Part shown: piece by piece, positions 42,276-52,850 of the stretch
Numbering within the stretch: position 1 is the first letter of the stretch
Layout of the letters: every line of letters starts with the position of its first letter
Translations under genes and position numbers: made by a program
The notes under the pieces: generated by a model
The model's input: only the letters and a program-made list of their open reading frames with translations
The model's database searches: none
What the model was told of the DNA's origin: nothing
Source of the DNA: Juglans regia
Lineage: Eukaryota; Streptophyta; Magnoliopsida; Fagales; Juglandaceae
Assembly (NCBI RefSeq): GCF_001411555.2
Contig: NC_049902.1
Coordinates: forward strand, 11,041,888 to 11,105,887
Direction of reading: 5' to 3'
Length of the DNA: 64,000 nucleotides

Positions 42276-44376
42276 CTTGGTTCAGTTCCCAAATAACCAA
42301 TTGCTCTTTCAAGAATATTGCACTACTCTAAATCTCCTAGAGCCCATCTTAATAAGGACCCCTCCGAGGCCAAAGTGCACTGCAGCTCTGACATCTTGAC
42401 CTTTACTGTAGTCATCTCGACCTCCTGCACCCGAGATCGGCCACCCAAATAAAGGTAGGCCTCCTCCTGCTGTCTCTTCTCCTTCACTACCTCTATCACG
42501 GCATGAAAAGTCCCTTCCATATAAAACCGAGTGGACTTAAATTTCTCCTCCAATCTGTGTTGGCGCTGGGCAACCCATTGAGATAGAGAGGATAGGCCTT
42601 GCAAAGAATGCACAGTCAAGTATAACTAGTCAACGTATATGAAAACCCACAACTGCGTAACGTAATCTCATACAAGGGCGAGGAATAGACTGAGTTCTTG
42701 AGTAATCCCAGTGACAAATGGGTTAGAAGAAGTGACTCTAGGTGACAAAGGCATGCCACAAAGAGACTCGACCCATGGATCGGGGGTAACCATGTTTTGG
42801 CCTGTAGAGCTCTCTAGAACAACTTCATCCTTAGCAAAGAGTGTGTTGGAAGTTTAAACAACCTCTAGGTTGAAAACCCCTAGAAGAGACAAAGATCCTT
42901 GATGAACATCCTCTGTAGTAGGTGCCCTTCAAGGACACTCAGTAAGAAGGCTAAGCCACAAGAAAACAAAAGCATGTTACAAGAGACTCAACCCGTGGAT
43001 TTGGGGGGAATCGTGTTTTTGTCCAACAAGCCCTTTGGAACAAATTCATTATCATCGATGTTCTAGGCGTCACATTGGGCAGTACCATTGACCACCGTGG
43101 ATACCCCTTTAGTAGAGGCTACGACAGCCGAAAGAACATCTCCCGTGAGGGTTGCTTTTCCTCTAACTGAAGCACTTGCGCTTGGTGAAACATCCCAAGT
43201 TGGTCACACCGCTTGTTCCTTGTGAGCAGATGGGATAACATAAGGCGCAACTCATTCGTCGCACTGTTGGTAGTGCTCTAGCTGCATTTTCCCTCCTTTG
43301 TCTCTATCAACTCAACAGAGTTACTGGAAGCCATGGATAAAAGGGACACTGGCGGTAATCCCTCATGAGAAAGACCCAGGAAGGTGTCAAGTATCATGTT
43401 GAAGAAGTTAGGGTCTAGGAGTGAATCTAAGTCTTGGACCCCTTGTCTAACCACATCTACAAATTGGTCAGCATGCAATGGAGATTGGTCCTGTTGAGTC
43501 TCCCGACCTCCTTTAGAAGCGGGGGCAGAAAATGTTGGGCGAGACAACATGCCTCTCTCAGGACCAGCAAGGTCGGCACATGTGCCGGGACCATGTCTCT
43601 GTTTGCCCCTCTATGTCCAAAGATGAAGGGGCAGCACTCTTAGGGTCACAAGCGAGCTGACGGAATTGGGATTCTCTTTAACCCACATGTAGACAAGGTT
43701 GAGGCACAATATCTCATCTAGAGTGGGGGTCATATTGAAACAAAAGCCATCTAGGAGCGAATGCCAAGAGGCCCTGGCTGGAATCTGGCGACGAGTGGCC
43801 TCGCCAAAAGGGAACTCCCAACCTTCCCCAGACATAAAGAAAATTTTTTATCCAAATTCTTGACATGGGAATACTAGGACTTCAAGTGGATAACACAATA
43901 ACTAGTGCACGAGTGCAAAGTGCATTGATTCCCGTCATGACTTCTCACACCGTTAACGTGGAAGAATTCACGAGTAGTCAAATCCAGATACTCAATTCCA
44001 ACAGCTCCAAGGGCTTGCCTCCATACTTCATAGCAAGACAAGAGGATCCTCCAAGAATTGGGTAAAAGTTGGGTGGGAGCCATGCCCAAATAATCTAAAT
44101 GTCATGCAGGGGGTAGCAAAAGGGAAGCCTATACCCCATTTGGAACATGTCGATGTAGAGCCTGACATGCTCTACAGTCCCATCGGGATTGACAATACTG
44201 TCCTGAGAGTCAAGAAGAGTCAACTTCACCGAGTTAGGGATACCAAACCACTCCCTCACGGAGTTCAACTCCACTTGGAGAGTGGTTGCCACCCATCGAC
44301 TCCCCTCAAAAGCAACAGGTTTAGAGGACTTGAGTCCACGAGGCTCGTACGATGTTTCAACGTGAACGAGAAGCAT

Positions 44377-45144
44377 ATCAAGGAGTCATCTAGGTGAAGG
44401 AATGCAAAAGCTTAAAGATAGAAAAGTAGAGGAATAACCAAACATGAAAGGTTGAAGATAGAAAATGAGAGGAATAGCCAGACATGGAGATAACTCAGAG
44501 CAAGAAAAAGAAGTAAAGGAAGAAGAATGAGAGTGGCGGTTATGGAGAGCCAGAACAACAAAGAATGCAGAAGTTAAAGCCAAGATAAATGTGTCATGTT
44601 TTGAAAGGAGAAGGAGCATGCCAAACAAATCTTGTATTCTGCACTGCACGAAGAAACGTGCCAGGCAAGCCATCAAGTTTCGTGCCGAATGGCAGGCCAG
44701 TGAGTGAAGGCACAGATCCCACTCAATAAGAAAAGTGACACATGTCCAAAGAAACGTATCAAGTTTAAAAAGACTAAAATCTAAAGAATGAAGATTCCCA
44801 TCGATACATGTGCAGCAAGTATTTGCGGAGTAGCTATTGGATCTAAGTACACGTTGTGGGCGAGAAAAGAGCCACCAGCAACTAATGGGAAAACTCGAGT
44901 GCATAGCGTTGGGATTGGATTGCAACTGTTTTTTTTAATTCTTATCCAAATCGTAAAGATCATAAAATTAAGTTGTGATTCTCATTCTTAGATTGGGACC
45001 ACTCATCCCACTGATCTTCTAATCTCGGAAAAAATATTCTATTAGTGCGGCCACAACGTCCATTCATAAGCCCACTAGTGTTGCATTCCAAAAAGAGTAT
45101 TGTACATGCAATATCGAGATTCTTTGGTATTCATATATAAAAAA
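44377..45144. other. Right flank of the Tat antisense ORF
   Basis: A-rich on the plus strand with a diverged internal repeat (44408-44440 and 44450-44480, 'GATAGAAAA-GAGAGGAATA'). Probably promoter or 3' LTR sequence of the Tat element, but no LTR end was fixed. The 179-codon open frame on the minus strand (44386-44925) has no known domain. Confidence 0.4.
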
Positions 45145-45228
45145 AAGTCTACTTATCATTCCTACATCATACACTAAATAAAAAATTAAGTGTTGTGTGG
45201 TCATGTAGGGATGAGTAGAAGAGCTCTC
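45145..45228. mobile_element. Small MITE-like inverted repeat
   Basis: Left 'GTCTACTTATCATTCCTACA' and, on the other strand from the right, 'TTCTACTCATCCCTACATGA'. Short and near 45252-45368, which belongs to a related family. Confidence 0.5.
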
Positions 45229-45251
45229 ATATATAATGCATATATAATGAT

Positions 45252-45368
45252 TAAGAAATTCTACTTATTATCCCCTACACCACACACCAACATGTGATTT
45301 ATCATTTTTACCCTTCTATTTAAACATACACATATTGATATGGGATGATAAGTATTATTTTCCATAAT
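45252..45368. mobile_element. MITE related to 28626-28815
   Basis: Left end 'AATTCTACTTATTATCCCCT' then 'ACACCACACACC'; right end on the other strand 'GGAAAATAATACTTATCATC'. Interior 'CATGTGATTTATCATTTTTA' matches the interior of the MITE at 28626-28815. Confidence 0.6.
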
Positions 45369-46107
45369 GATTATCATCATATATCCCATCCTCGTATATA
45401 ATAAAGTAAATGCAATCAATAAATTATGAGGGTTTTTGCATTATTTACTTCCGACTCTGTGTGATGTACTTCCGTTTTTACATCGTTTTCTTAGTGTTTT
45501 TCCATTACCCGAGTGAGGTGCATGTTGAGTTGCTTGGATCCGACACAATCTGGGGCAAAAGTTGGTCGAGAGGGGTCGGCAATGCTATGGTCGGTGCTCA
45601 TGCGACCGATGCTCGTGCGTAGGAGCCACCTGTGCAGTGGAGACTGGTGTCCATGCGAGAGCTAGGTACTCGTGCCATCTGGGCTCACGCCAGTGCTCTT
45701 GGCAAGCGTCGGTGGAAGAGAGTTTTTATGTGTTTTAGTGTTTCTGTATTTTTTTAATGTGTTTCTTTTCACAATTTTTGTTGTTTGTTATTAATAAAAA
45801 AAGAAATAGGCTATTGGACTTGGTGTCCATAGTAGCAGAATCTCATACTCCTCCCTGGAAGGATGGAGAGGGTGAGTGCTTCTCTTCTTTGGAAGAGGGG
45901 TCGTGTAGTTCTGTTTTTACAAAGCGCTTTTTCTATTAGGAGAAAGTTTTTTAGAAGTAAAGACAACGTCTGCCACAAAGAAATTTGTGTGCGGGGGTGC
46001 CCCAAAGCAAATGCGTAGGTTGGCTTATAGTCTAAATTTTTCCTGTATTGATAAGTCATAGTTGTAACTTCGATTCATTGAATGAGGATTAAACTTCATC
46101 ATAGCGA
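45369..46107. other. Unassigned stretch
   Basis: A GC-rich patch (45530-45720) with repeated 'GGTGCTCATGCGACCGATGC' style words, and a T-rich patch. No gene recognised. Confidence 0.35.
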
Positions 46108-46461
46108 ATGGTATTTACCAATTTATATAAAACAAGTAAAATGAACAAATTTTTATCTTACAAAATACTTTATAGGCGAAGATGTGGCATATGGTATTTG
46201 GAAGATTTCTGGGAGGATACTCTTGCTCTTATGGATTCGATGGTTTGCACAGTTAGGCATGTTTATAGGGAAGGTAATAAAGTTGCTGACTGGTTGGCTC
46301 GGAGTGGGGCAGCTGGTCTTAATATGGATTGGAATATAGCTGGAGAATTGTCTAGGGTCCCTCGAGGTTTACTTCGGTTGGATAAACTTGGGTTACCTTC
46401 TTTGAGGTGCTGTCAGAATGAAGAATCTGGTTCGATTTGGTTGTTGTGTTGGTTTGGTTAG
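46108..46461 (+). pseudogene. LINE RNase H C-terminal fragment
   Basis: 117 open codons of which the part from about 46180 is LINE: 'YLEDFWEDTLALMDSMVCTV', 'RHVYREGNKVADWLARSGAA', 'VPRGLLRLDKLGLPSLRC'. Homologous to 3-182. The upstream catalytic blocks are missing. Confidence 0.75.
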
Positions 46462-46696
46462 ATTTTATTGTATATGTTTGTTGTGCTAAAGGTTTTTTTT
46501 GCAGGTGAGGAGATTGTTTTTGTAATTTTCTCTAGATATACTAGGTTTTTTTTTAATATCTGGTTTCAGATTTTTATATTGTAACGCCAGGTATTGGTAT
46601 GTAACCACGGTTTTCCTCCGCCATAAGTGAGGGTTTATTAATATAATCGGGACGGGATCACTCGTGGACAGATGATTCTCGGCTCTTCATCAAAAA
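46462..46696 (+). mobile_element. LINE 3' untranslated tail and short A run
   Basis: Carries 'TAACCACGG-TTTCCTCCGCC' and 'ATAAGTGAGGGTTTATTAAT' like 317-357, and ends in AAAAAAAA at 46690. Confidence 0.8.
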
Positions 46697-47253
46697 AAAC
46701 TCTACGTATTTCTAGTTGGAGTATATATATATATACATATATATCAACATTTTTTAGGCATGTGGAAGCTAGCTAACAAACGTATGATCCTGATATATAT
46801 GATATATTAGATACATTAATCGAATAATTGATCTTATGCTTCAAGTCGCAATTAAATATGCATCCACTGCTGCGCATGCTATATAATTTGAATAAGATAT
46901 ATGTGCATGCCTGCAAAATACATGTGCCTCTTACAATATCAATCACGCACGATGTTCAAAAGCCATAATTGACTAGTGATTTTTTTCGATCTTCGAGCCT
47001 TGCAATAATTAATTCCTAGTCTTATCCCTAGTTTTTATTACCGAAGTAAAGATTTTAGAATAAATTAATTTATTTGAGAAAAAATGCCTGAAAAACAGGA
47101 AACGAAAAATGCTTGTTCGGAATTATATATGTGGGGTAAAATACTCGATATCTCCCCATCTTGTTTGTGGAAATTGGGGTCATTTAATTTAAAACAATTT
47201 TCAGTGAGACATTAAATTAAACAAAACAAATTTTTCGTATTAATAAAACAATT
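46697..47253. other. AT-rich intergenic stretch
   Basis: (TA)n at 46722-46743. No gene recognised. Confidence 0.4.
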
Positions 47254-47345
47254 TGTCATGTGTATAGGGAAGCTAATGAGACTGCTCATGTCCTAGCTAG
47301 ACTTTATGGTCGTCTTGTAACTTGTGGTTTCTGTTTTAATGAAGT
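47254..47345 (+). pseudogene. Small LINE RNase H remnant
   Basis: 'CHVYREANETAHVLARLYGR' then 'LVTCGFCFNEVVG' before an A-rich end. It is the YREAN..AH..A block of a plant LINE, from a different subfamily than the copies at 3-182 and 46108-46461. Confidence 0.6.
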
Positions 47346-47717
47346 TGTTGGTTCAAAAAAGAAAAAAAGTTGGCTCCCTAGAAGAATCCACATGCCTAGC
47401 TGCAAGCTATGAGGCATATTTAAGAGTAATAATATAATATTATGGTTGGACTTTGTGATCTTAATTAATTTCCATGCCCTACATGACGCTGATGTGTATA
47501 TATATTAATATGCAACTGCTCTCTTAATTAATTTGATGCCTTTTTCTATCATCGATCTATATAAGCTTAAGCATTCCCTCTATGCCTTTTGCCCTTAGTC
47601 TCTTTCGTTTGGTTAATTATTTATCACTCTTTCAGTAGAGCTTCCTAACTTTCCTTTTTAAGCTCATTAATTTGGTATAAATCAGTTCTGAAATCTTTTT
47701 CTCCCGCTGACAAACAG

Positions 47718-47750
<33 letters not shown>

Positions 47751-47751
47751 T
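47718..47751. repeat. (TA)n microsatellite
   Basis: About 16 TA units, one interruption. Confidence 0.9.
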
Positions 47752-47892
47752 AGAGAAGATGACGACATCTTAATTTTATTGATTGTCCTCGCTTATAGCA
47801 AAAAAATATCATGATAACAAACAGGACACTTAGAATTTACAAATATTCAATAGAACCATCTCAGCATCAAAACCAATTAAAAACAAAGAAAT

Positions 47893-48036
47893 GATACTTG
47901 CAGTCGTGAGTATACAAGCGTCATGCAGTTGTTTTGAAAAAATTGAATAAATATGAGACCCACATGACAAGAAATTAATTTTTTATAAGTGGACTCCACT
48001 CTTTTTCAAAACGACTGCACGACGTTTGCACATTCC
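47893..48036. mobile_element. MITE with GTCRTGCAGTYGTTTTGAAA arms
   Basis: Left arm 47919-47941 and right arm 48002-48024 pair over 23 bases with two mismatches; outer parts (GTATACAAGC / GGAATGTGCAAAC) pair loosely. A smaller relative is at 51550-51628. Confidence 0.7.
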
Positions 48037-48517
48037 ATGACTCTATGTAACATTATTCTTAAATAAAATAACATACACAATAAACTAAACAACAAATGCA
48101 ACCTAACAAGGAAACAGATCAACATTAAAAACGTTAAGCATGACCCTTGCACCGAATATATAGTACTGTCTAACGCATGTGATCTCATATATTGTCTATT
48201 TGCATCCTTAATGTTCTGCTCCCAAATTATTTTCCTAGTCGTTGGAAAGATGCAGAAGCAGAAGCTTCAAGTATTTTTCAGCGCCAAATCCGAGTAGGCT
48301 AAGGCTGCAATCTTCCATCTATAAGAGTTTCAGGTGATAATGGTTATATAATCCTACAATTTCATGAGATCATTAGCCATAACATTTCTTAACATTTTGG
48401 TCGTTATTCGTTAATTTTGGCGACTTTGGTAACTCGAACTTGTGTTTGATGGAGGCTTTTCAGTGCAGAATCCGTCAATCAAAGCCGGTTTCTGCAATCG
48501 ATATTCCAGACTGAAAT
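48037..48517. other. Upstream region of the AVT1-like gene
   Basis: No other gene. An ATG at 48449 is in frame with the chosen start but a TGA at 48512-48514 separates them. Confidence 0.4.
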
Positions 48518-50611
48518 ATGTCAAGTGACTTAGGGACACCACTAACTAGTCAAAGGACTGGATCGAGTTCCTTGAATGCATGCTACAATGTAACAAATGC
48601 CTTCTTAGGTAAATAAGGATTCTTCCATCCTATATATACATTATTCACGTTGATCTTGTTTCATTTAGCCTGATAGCTATTAAATTATATAAACCAATAA
48701 CTACTATGTGTCTTTACTTCTCAGGAATCAGTTTACTAACAGTCCCTTATGCACTATCAAGAGGAGGGTGGTTGAGCTTGGTGTTCTTTCTCTTAATTGC
48801 CGCTTTGACTTTTTACACTGGCATTTTGCTAAAGAGATGTATGGATGCTGATCCATCAATTAGACACTACCTAGACATTGCTGAACGAGCATTTGGTAAA
48901 AGAGGTAGACTAATAGTTTCAATCATCATGAGCTCCGAGTTGTTCCTTATTGGAATAGGGCTTTTGATTCTAGAAGTCGACAACTTAGAGAAGTTGTTTC
49001 CAAATTTTGCGGTCAAGATTGGTTCACTGATAATCAGTGGAAGATGTTCATTTGTTATCATTACAGCACTAGTTATCTTGCCCTCTATGCTCTTAACTGA
49101 CTTGAGTATACTATCTTATGTCTCTGCTATGGGAGTGTTTACTTGCATTGTCATAGTTGGCTCCATTTTCTGCGTTGGTACACTTGGTGGCGTTGGATTT
49201 GAAGCGAAGGGAACGTTGTTAAATGTGGATGGCATTCCTACTGCCGTTAGCTTATATATTGTTTGCTTTGGCGGACATCCTGCGGTCCCATCAATATATA
49301 TTTCCATGAGAGAAAGATATCATTTCAGTAAGGTATTCAAATTACCCAAACACAATTATATGCAATCTTTAGTATATGTTAATTGTAACTGATCTCCTTA
49401 TCGTAGTCCTTTATGTTTTCAAACTATTTTATGTTTTATATTTCTTATATGTATTTTAGTACTACTTGTGACATATACGTCACAAGCACAAACTGTCACT
49501 AAAAATTGATCACGTTCGAACGTTCAACCGAATGTTGGGTCACAAACCATTACAAAATGGTTGAATAGTAAACCGACACAATATCTATTCGGTGACACAG
49601 TTGTTGCGCCAATAGGTTGACAATTTCTTTCCGCCATGCGAAAAATTTTGTGTCGGCTTAGTTTTTTTTTTTTGTGACGATTCTATCCGTCACAAAAGCT
49701 ACCATATGTTCTGGTCATGTCACATGCACAAACCTACACATCCCATTTATTATATGAGTAAGTCAATTGAGCTTTAAATATATATACTGGCCAATATGTC
49801 TATTAAAAACTCAAACGACTTACTCATCCAGGAGGCACAATATCTTAAAAGAATGAAACCTAGGGACAAACACAAATTTTTTTAACCTTATGACCATTTT
49901 TTAAAAAGGGTTTAAGCCCAAGAACTAATTATCAATTTTCGATGCATTTCTTTTACATTTACCATCAATAACTCCATATGTATGTAGTTAATCTACATCA
50001 AAGCAAACATTTTGATCAACCAGTTTAGTTATTTATTTCAAGCATCTAACTGTAAGCTGGTTGTCCTTCTCTCTTTTACTGTTTTGCAGGTTTTATTGTC
50101 TAGTTATAGTCTCACAACAGTAACTTACATGCTAACAGCTATTGTGGGGTATCTCATGTATGGAGACAACGTAGATTCACAAATAACTCTGAATCTACCA
50201 AGTGGAGAAGTTAGTGCAAAAGTGGCCATATATTCCACTTTGCTTATTCCAATTACAAAGTATGCATTAGTGATAACCCCAGTTGCAACTGCACTTGAAC
50301 GTGAGCTTTCACCTGCAAATTACAAGAATTGGAGACCTTTACGAATGCTTATCCGAATCGGATTGCTTACGAGCACGGCAATTGCGGCACATGTATTTCC
50401 ATATTTTGAGAACCTCATGGCCATTATCGGTTCTATATTTGTTGTGGCAGCTTCATTTGTACTCCCATGCTTGTGCTATTTGAAGATTGTTGTTTCACTC
50501 AATGGTTGGAGCAGTAAGTTGATGGGTGTTGTAGCAATAATAGTATTTGGAAGTGTAGCAGGAAGTTTAGGGACCTATTCAGCCTTTGTAGACCTTTTAC
50601 AAAATGTTTAG
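48518..50611 (+). CDS. Vacuolar amino-acid transporter, AVT1-like (AAAP family), three exons
   Basis: Exons 48518-48608, 48725-49332, 50090-50611 (1221 nt, 406 residues); introns TTCTTAG|GTAAAT...TTCTCAG and AGTAAG|GTATTC...TTTGCAG keep the frame. The protein has the AVT1 pattern: 'NACYNVTNAFLG' then 'ISLLTVPYALSRGGWLSLVF', 'FYTGILLKRCMDADPSIRHY', 'IAERAFGKRGRLIVSIIM', 'EVDNLEKLFPNF', the conserved 'FGGHPAVPSIYISMRERYHF', 'TAIVGYLMYGDNVDSQITLN', 'KYALVITPVATALERELSPA' and a last helix before TAG. About 10-11 membrane segments. Family members exchange neutral amino acids for protons at the tonoplast. Close in length to short AVT1 members, though the soluble N-terminus is short. The start at 48518 is chosen because of the upstream TGA; ancestral starts may have lain further up. 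Intron 2 carries a palindromic insert. Confidence 0.88.
49460..49700. mobile_element. Palindrome-bordered insert in intron 2 of the transporter gene
   Basis: Left hairpin CTTGTGAC-atata-CGTCACAAG style (49465-49484) and right hairpin TTTTGTGACG/CGTCACAAAA (49671-49697). Both share TTGTGACG..CGTCACAA, suggesting a MITE with subterminal palindromes. No target duplication fixed. Confidence 0.45.
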
Positions 50612-50699
50612 AACATGTTCTAAAGTTTGTATTTTCTTTTCATATACATGATCATCATGTCCAATCATCCATGCATGCATGCTCCTATTATTGTATTAG

Positions 50700-51151
50700 G
50701 ATTTATGCATTCTGAAAGTAAATATGTTGTTTATGCATTCCGAAAGTAAATGTTTTGTTCTGCGTACTGAATTTTATAAATGTTCATGTTTACATGCTAG
50801 TATATGCTCTCTGCTTACTGAGTTGTTGATAACTCACCCCTTATTCCTCAATATTTTTTTCAGATATTTTGATGGTTCTCTGAGGATCAAGATTATGAGG
50901 CATTGGATGAGATGATTTAAGTATAATGGTTTAAGCATAGGAAGTTTTTTATGAGTATTGTTGATTTTTATCAAGAATTTTATTGTGTTATGTTGACTTG
51001 TCATTTCGGAAAATTAGTTATATAGGAGAAATTAGATTGAATCGAATTTTCTATATGATATTGGAAATTTGGAATAATTTTTATATTGTTGAAATGTGAG
51101 TTGAAGTGTTAGGATGTAACTTTCTGACCTGTGCGAGACCAGGGCGTTACA
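50700..51151 (+). mobile_element. Gypsy LTR fragment, family A, sense orientation
   Basis: Reverse complement matches 8204-8540: 'TATCTGCTTACTGAGTTGTT'-like blocks and 'AACTCACCCCTTAT', ending CCAGGGCGTTACA at 51151. It matches the LTR start at 63903 most closely. The rest of the LTR is missing; the left edge lies about 90 bases past the transporter stop codon. Confidence 0.75.
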
Positions 51152-51535
51152 GAATCGTTCGGAAAATGGGATAGTGAAAACACTGGAAATGGTGGATTTG
51201 CAGGTGGAGGGAAGCTCGAGTCTGATGGGTTCATCGAATTGCAGAAGGGTGTTGGGGGGGAAAAATAAAAGAATTTGGTGATTTCTCGCCCCACACAATG
51301 TACCGACGAAAATCACAGTGACGCAATTGATTTTTCTCTTTTCCAACAATTCAAATTGTCGCAAAATCAAACTAAAGCGCCGCAATAAAGTAAATAATGG
51401 ACCCCAGCATACGAGCATTGAATGTACATGTTAGAAGCCACGGCGATTTGAAAATCGATAGGAAAAATAATCTTTTGCAGCAATTTTAATTGCAACGCTT
51501 TAAAAATCGCCGAGAAACCCTGATTTCTTGTAGTG
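51152..51535. mobile_element. CACTA element fragment (right end)
   Basis: Ends CTGATTTCTTGTAGTG, the right terminus of CACTA elements (reverse complement CACTACAAGAAAT), and contains 'AAAATCGCCGAG', 'TTGCAGCAATTTTAATTGCA' like the intact MITE at 53442-53660. A left CACTA end is not seen. Confidence 0.55.
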
Positions 51536-51549
51536 GAAGTATGTAAATT

Positions 51550-51628
51550 ATGTGCAATCGTTTTAAAAATGGGTGAGGTTTTCATATAGGTCTCATGTTT
51601 TATTTATTTTTTTTAAAACGATTGCGTG
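51550..51628. mobile_element. Small MITE with GCAATCGTTTTAAAAA arms
   Basis: Arms GCAATCGTTTTAAAAA (51553-51568) and TTTTTTAAAACGATTGC (51609-51625) pair perfectly over 16 bases. Related to the MITE at 47893-48036. Confidence 0.65.
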
Positions 51629-51861
51629 ATGATTGCACAATTCACTTTTTTCTCTTTTAATGCTGAGGAAGATCATAGTAATCAAGTAATGTAGCAAAGA
51701 TGATTTCAGTAAGGGAGTAATATTTATTCTGGGAAAAGAGAATGCACAAACAGGTCATTCATGTATAAATGTGAATACTAAATACTTTCTGTTTTTTTCT
51801 TGGGCTCCTCTAGTAACAAAAATGGATGCCCATATTTCTCTGTGCATCATGATCATTCAGG

Positions 51862-52746
51862 CTAGTGGTTGAAGATGTTGAGAAGGGAAACTCTTGTTTT
51901 GATTAAGCGCCTGAAAAGGCGCTCTAGTCCTTCTTCAAGATCTTGAACATTTGGCTCCAATTTTCCCAGCAAGTTCTGGACATTCTCAGCATTCACTATG
52001 TGATCAGATTTGCTTGCTTTTTCACTGATAATGGCATACAATGCAGCATCGACCATCTCTATTTCAGATCTTTCTGTTTCTTCATTGTCACATGCTACTC
52101 TTTTGGGAAGGACCAGCTTGGAGACCAAAGACCAGCTGCTTGGTTTTGATCTCAACTTAGGGCCAATTATATAGGATAACAAGGATTCAAAGACATTAAG
52201 GGTGGCTGCCTCTATTTCTCTTAATGTGCTAACCATGGCCAGATTCTCATGGTTTTTGTTACCACGCTTACTTTCCATGCCTTTAAGGGCTCTTTGGACT
52301 GCTTTCTTGACAACCTTCCTGGACATCAAGTATTTCCTGACCTCCCTCTCAAATCCCATGTCATCTCCTCTTCTCCTGCGCATAATTGATTGGAGCTCAC
52401 GTGTGCATTCCTTTGTATGGATCACGGCATCCTTGGCTGCGCTACACGCATCCAATAGGTGGAGAGATCCATCGAAAAGCTCTTCGACCCACTTTTCATG
52501 GCGCTCTAGGACAATGGCTTGCTGACTTTGGGGTAACTGAAGCAGCTTTTCAACACATTCGTACAGATCCTGAAGGCAACTCAGTTTGCTTCTTAATGTT
52601 GTTGATGGTGATGAAGAAGTAGTGTCTGAAGCACCTAATCTGCACAAATGCTCATTGCATTGTAGAATGAGAGGGTGTGGTCTGGAGGGCAAGCTAACAG
52701 AGCGAGCATGGTAATTGGACTTTTGGTTTAAAGGAGAGGAAGCCAT
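51862..52746 (-). CDS. DUF241 family protein, tandem copy 1
   Basis: Single exon, 294 residues from the Met of 'MASSPLNQKSNYHARSVSLP'; an earlier in-frame ATG at 52800 is less likely because the second copy has no counterpart and starts at MAS. The protein follows the plant DUF241 (PF03087) family along its length: N-terminal 'ARSVSLPSRPHPLILQCNEH', 'LSCLQDLYECVEKLLQLPQS', 'EELFDGSLHLLDACSAAKDA', 'ELQSIMRRRRGDD', 'EVRKYLMSRKVVKKAVQRAL', and C-terminal 'VQDLEEGLERLFRRLIKTRV' then 'SLLNIFNH'. Family length is usually 280-300, so it is complete. Related proteins (BPS1-like) have no settled biochemical role; mostly helical. A TATATAC box lies about 95 bases upstream (52842-52850). No stops; likely functional. 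About 87% identical to copy 2. Confidence 0.9.
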   Translation of the reverse strand: MASSPLNQKSNYHARSVSLPSRPHPLILQCNEHLCRLGASDTTSSSPSTTLRSKLSCLQDLYECVEKLLQLPQSQQAIVLERHEKWVEELFDGSLHLLDACSAAKDAVIHTKECTRELQSIMRRRRGDDMGFEREVRKYLMSRKVVKKAVQRALKGMESKRGNKNHENLAMVSTLREIEAATLNVFESLLSYIIGPKLRSKPSSWSLVSKLVLPKRVACDNEETERSEIEMVDAALYAIISEKASKSDHIVNAENVQNLLGKLEPNVQDLEEGLERLFRRLIKTRVSLLNIFNH

Positions 52747-52841
52747 GATCTGTTTTTTTTCCAGATCAGAAAACAAGAGAGCTTGAAGTTGGATGTTCAA
52801 TTCAATCTTCAGATTTGCCTTCTTTCCTTGGCATCTATCAA

Positions 52842-52850
52842 GTATATATC
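52842..52850 (-). promoter_or_regulatory. TATA box of DUF241 copy 1
   Basis: GATATATAC on the minus strand within TTGTGATATATACTTG; the same TTGTGATATATAC occurs upstream of copy 2 (55284-55272). Confidence 0.5.

Larger units (their letters stand above)
40942..42294 (-). mobile_element. 5'-truncated LINE, antisense, with 14-bp target duplication
   Basis: Poly-T from 40941 marks the A tail of a minus-strand LINE; the tail with 'CCTCACTTATGGCG' at about 41024 is the same as that at 300-360 and 46600-46660. Flanks: AACCAACTGCTCTT (40928-40941) and AACCAATTGCTCTT (42295-42308), one mismatch. It is 1353 bp, so only the end of ORF2 was copied, as usual for LINEs. Confidence 0.88.
40241..44376 (-). 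pseudogene. Antisense extra ORF of the Tat element (gypsy-type transposon domain plus coiled coil), split by a LINE
   Basis: On the strand opposite to pol. N-terminal part (44376-43874): 'VREWFGIPNSVKLTLLDSQD', 'VRLYIDMFQMGYRLPFCYPL' and, after a shift, 'LGMAPTQLLPNSWRILLSCY', resembling the plant 'putative gypsy type transposon' domain (PF04195). Middle (43835-43278): 'VNEILCLNLVYMWVKENP'-like 'LCLNLVYMWVKENPNS', acidic and Pro/Ser-rich linker. C-terminal part (42619-42309 and 40927-40241): long coiled coil 'RLEEKFKSTRFYMEG', 'VIEVVKEKRQQEEAYLYLGG', then after the LINE 'ELLARHKISQEELRKAEGGY', 'RASQRVSVLEVALQEARNDV'. Several stops. Removing the LINE joins KEQLV to AECHVNDELW in frame. Extra ORFs downstream of pol in antisense are known for some Tat lineages; the function is unknown. 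Confidence 0.65.

Noticed and set aside
44386..44925. 179-codon open frame on the minus strand
   Set aside because: Cys/Phe/Leu/Ser-rich product of an A/G-rich plus strand; no domain, and it sits in the upstream part of the Tat antisense ORF.
52202..52525. Plus-strand frames over both DUF241 genes
   Set aside because: Present in both copies only because the minus-strand coding sequence is conserved; no family resemblance.
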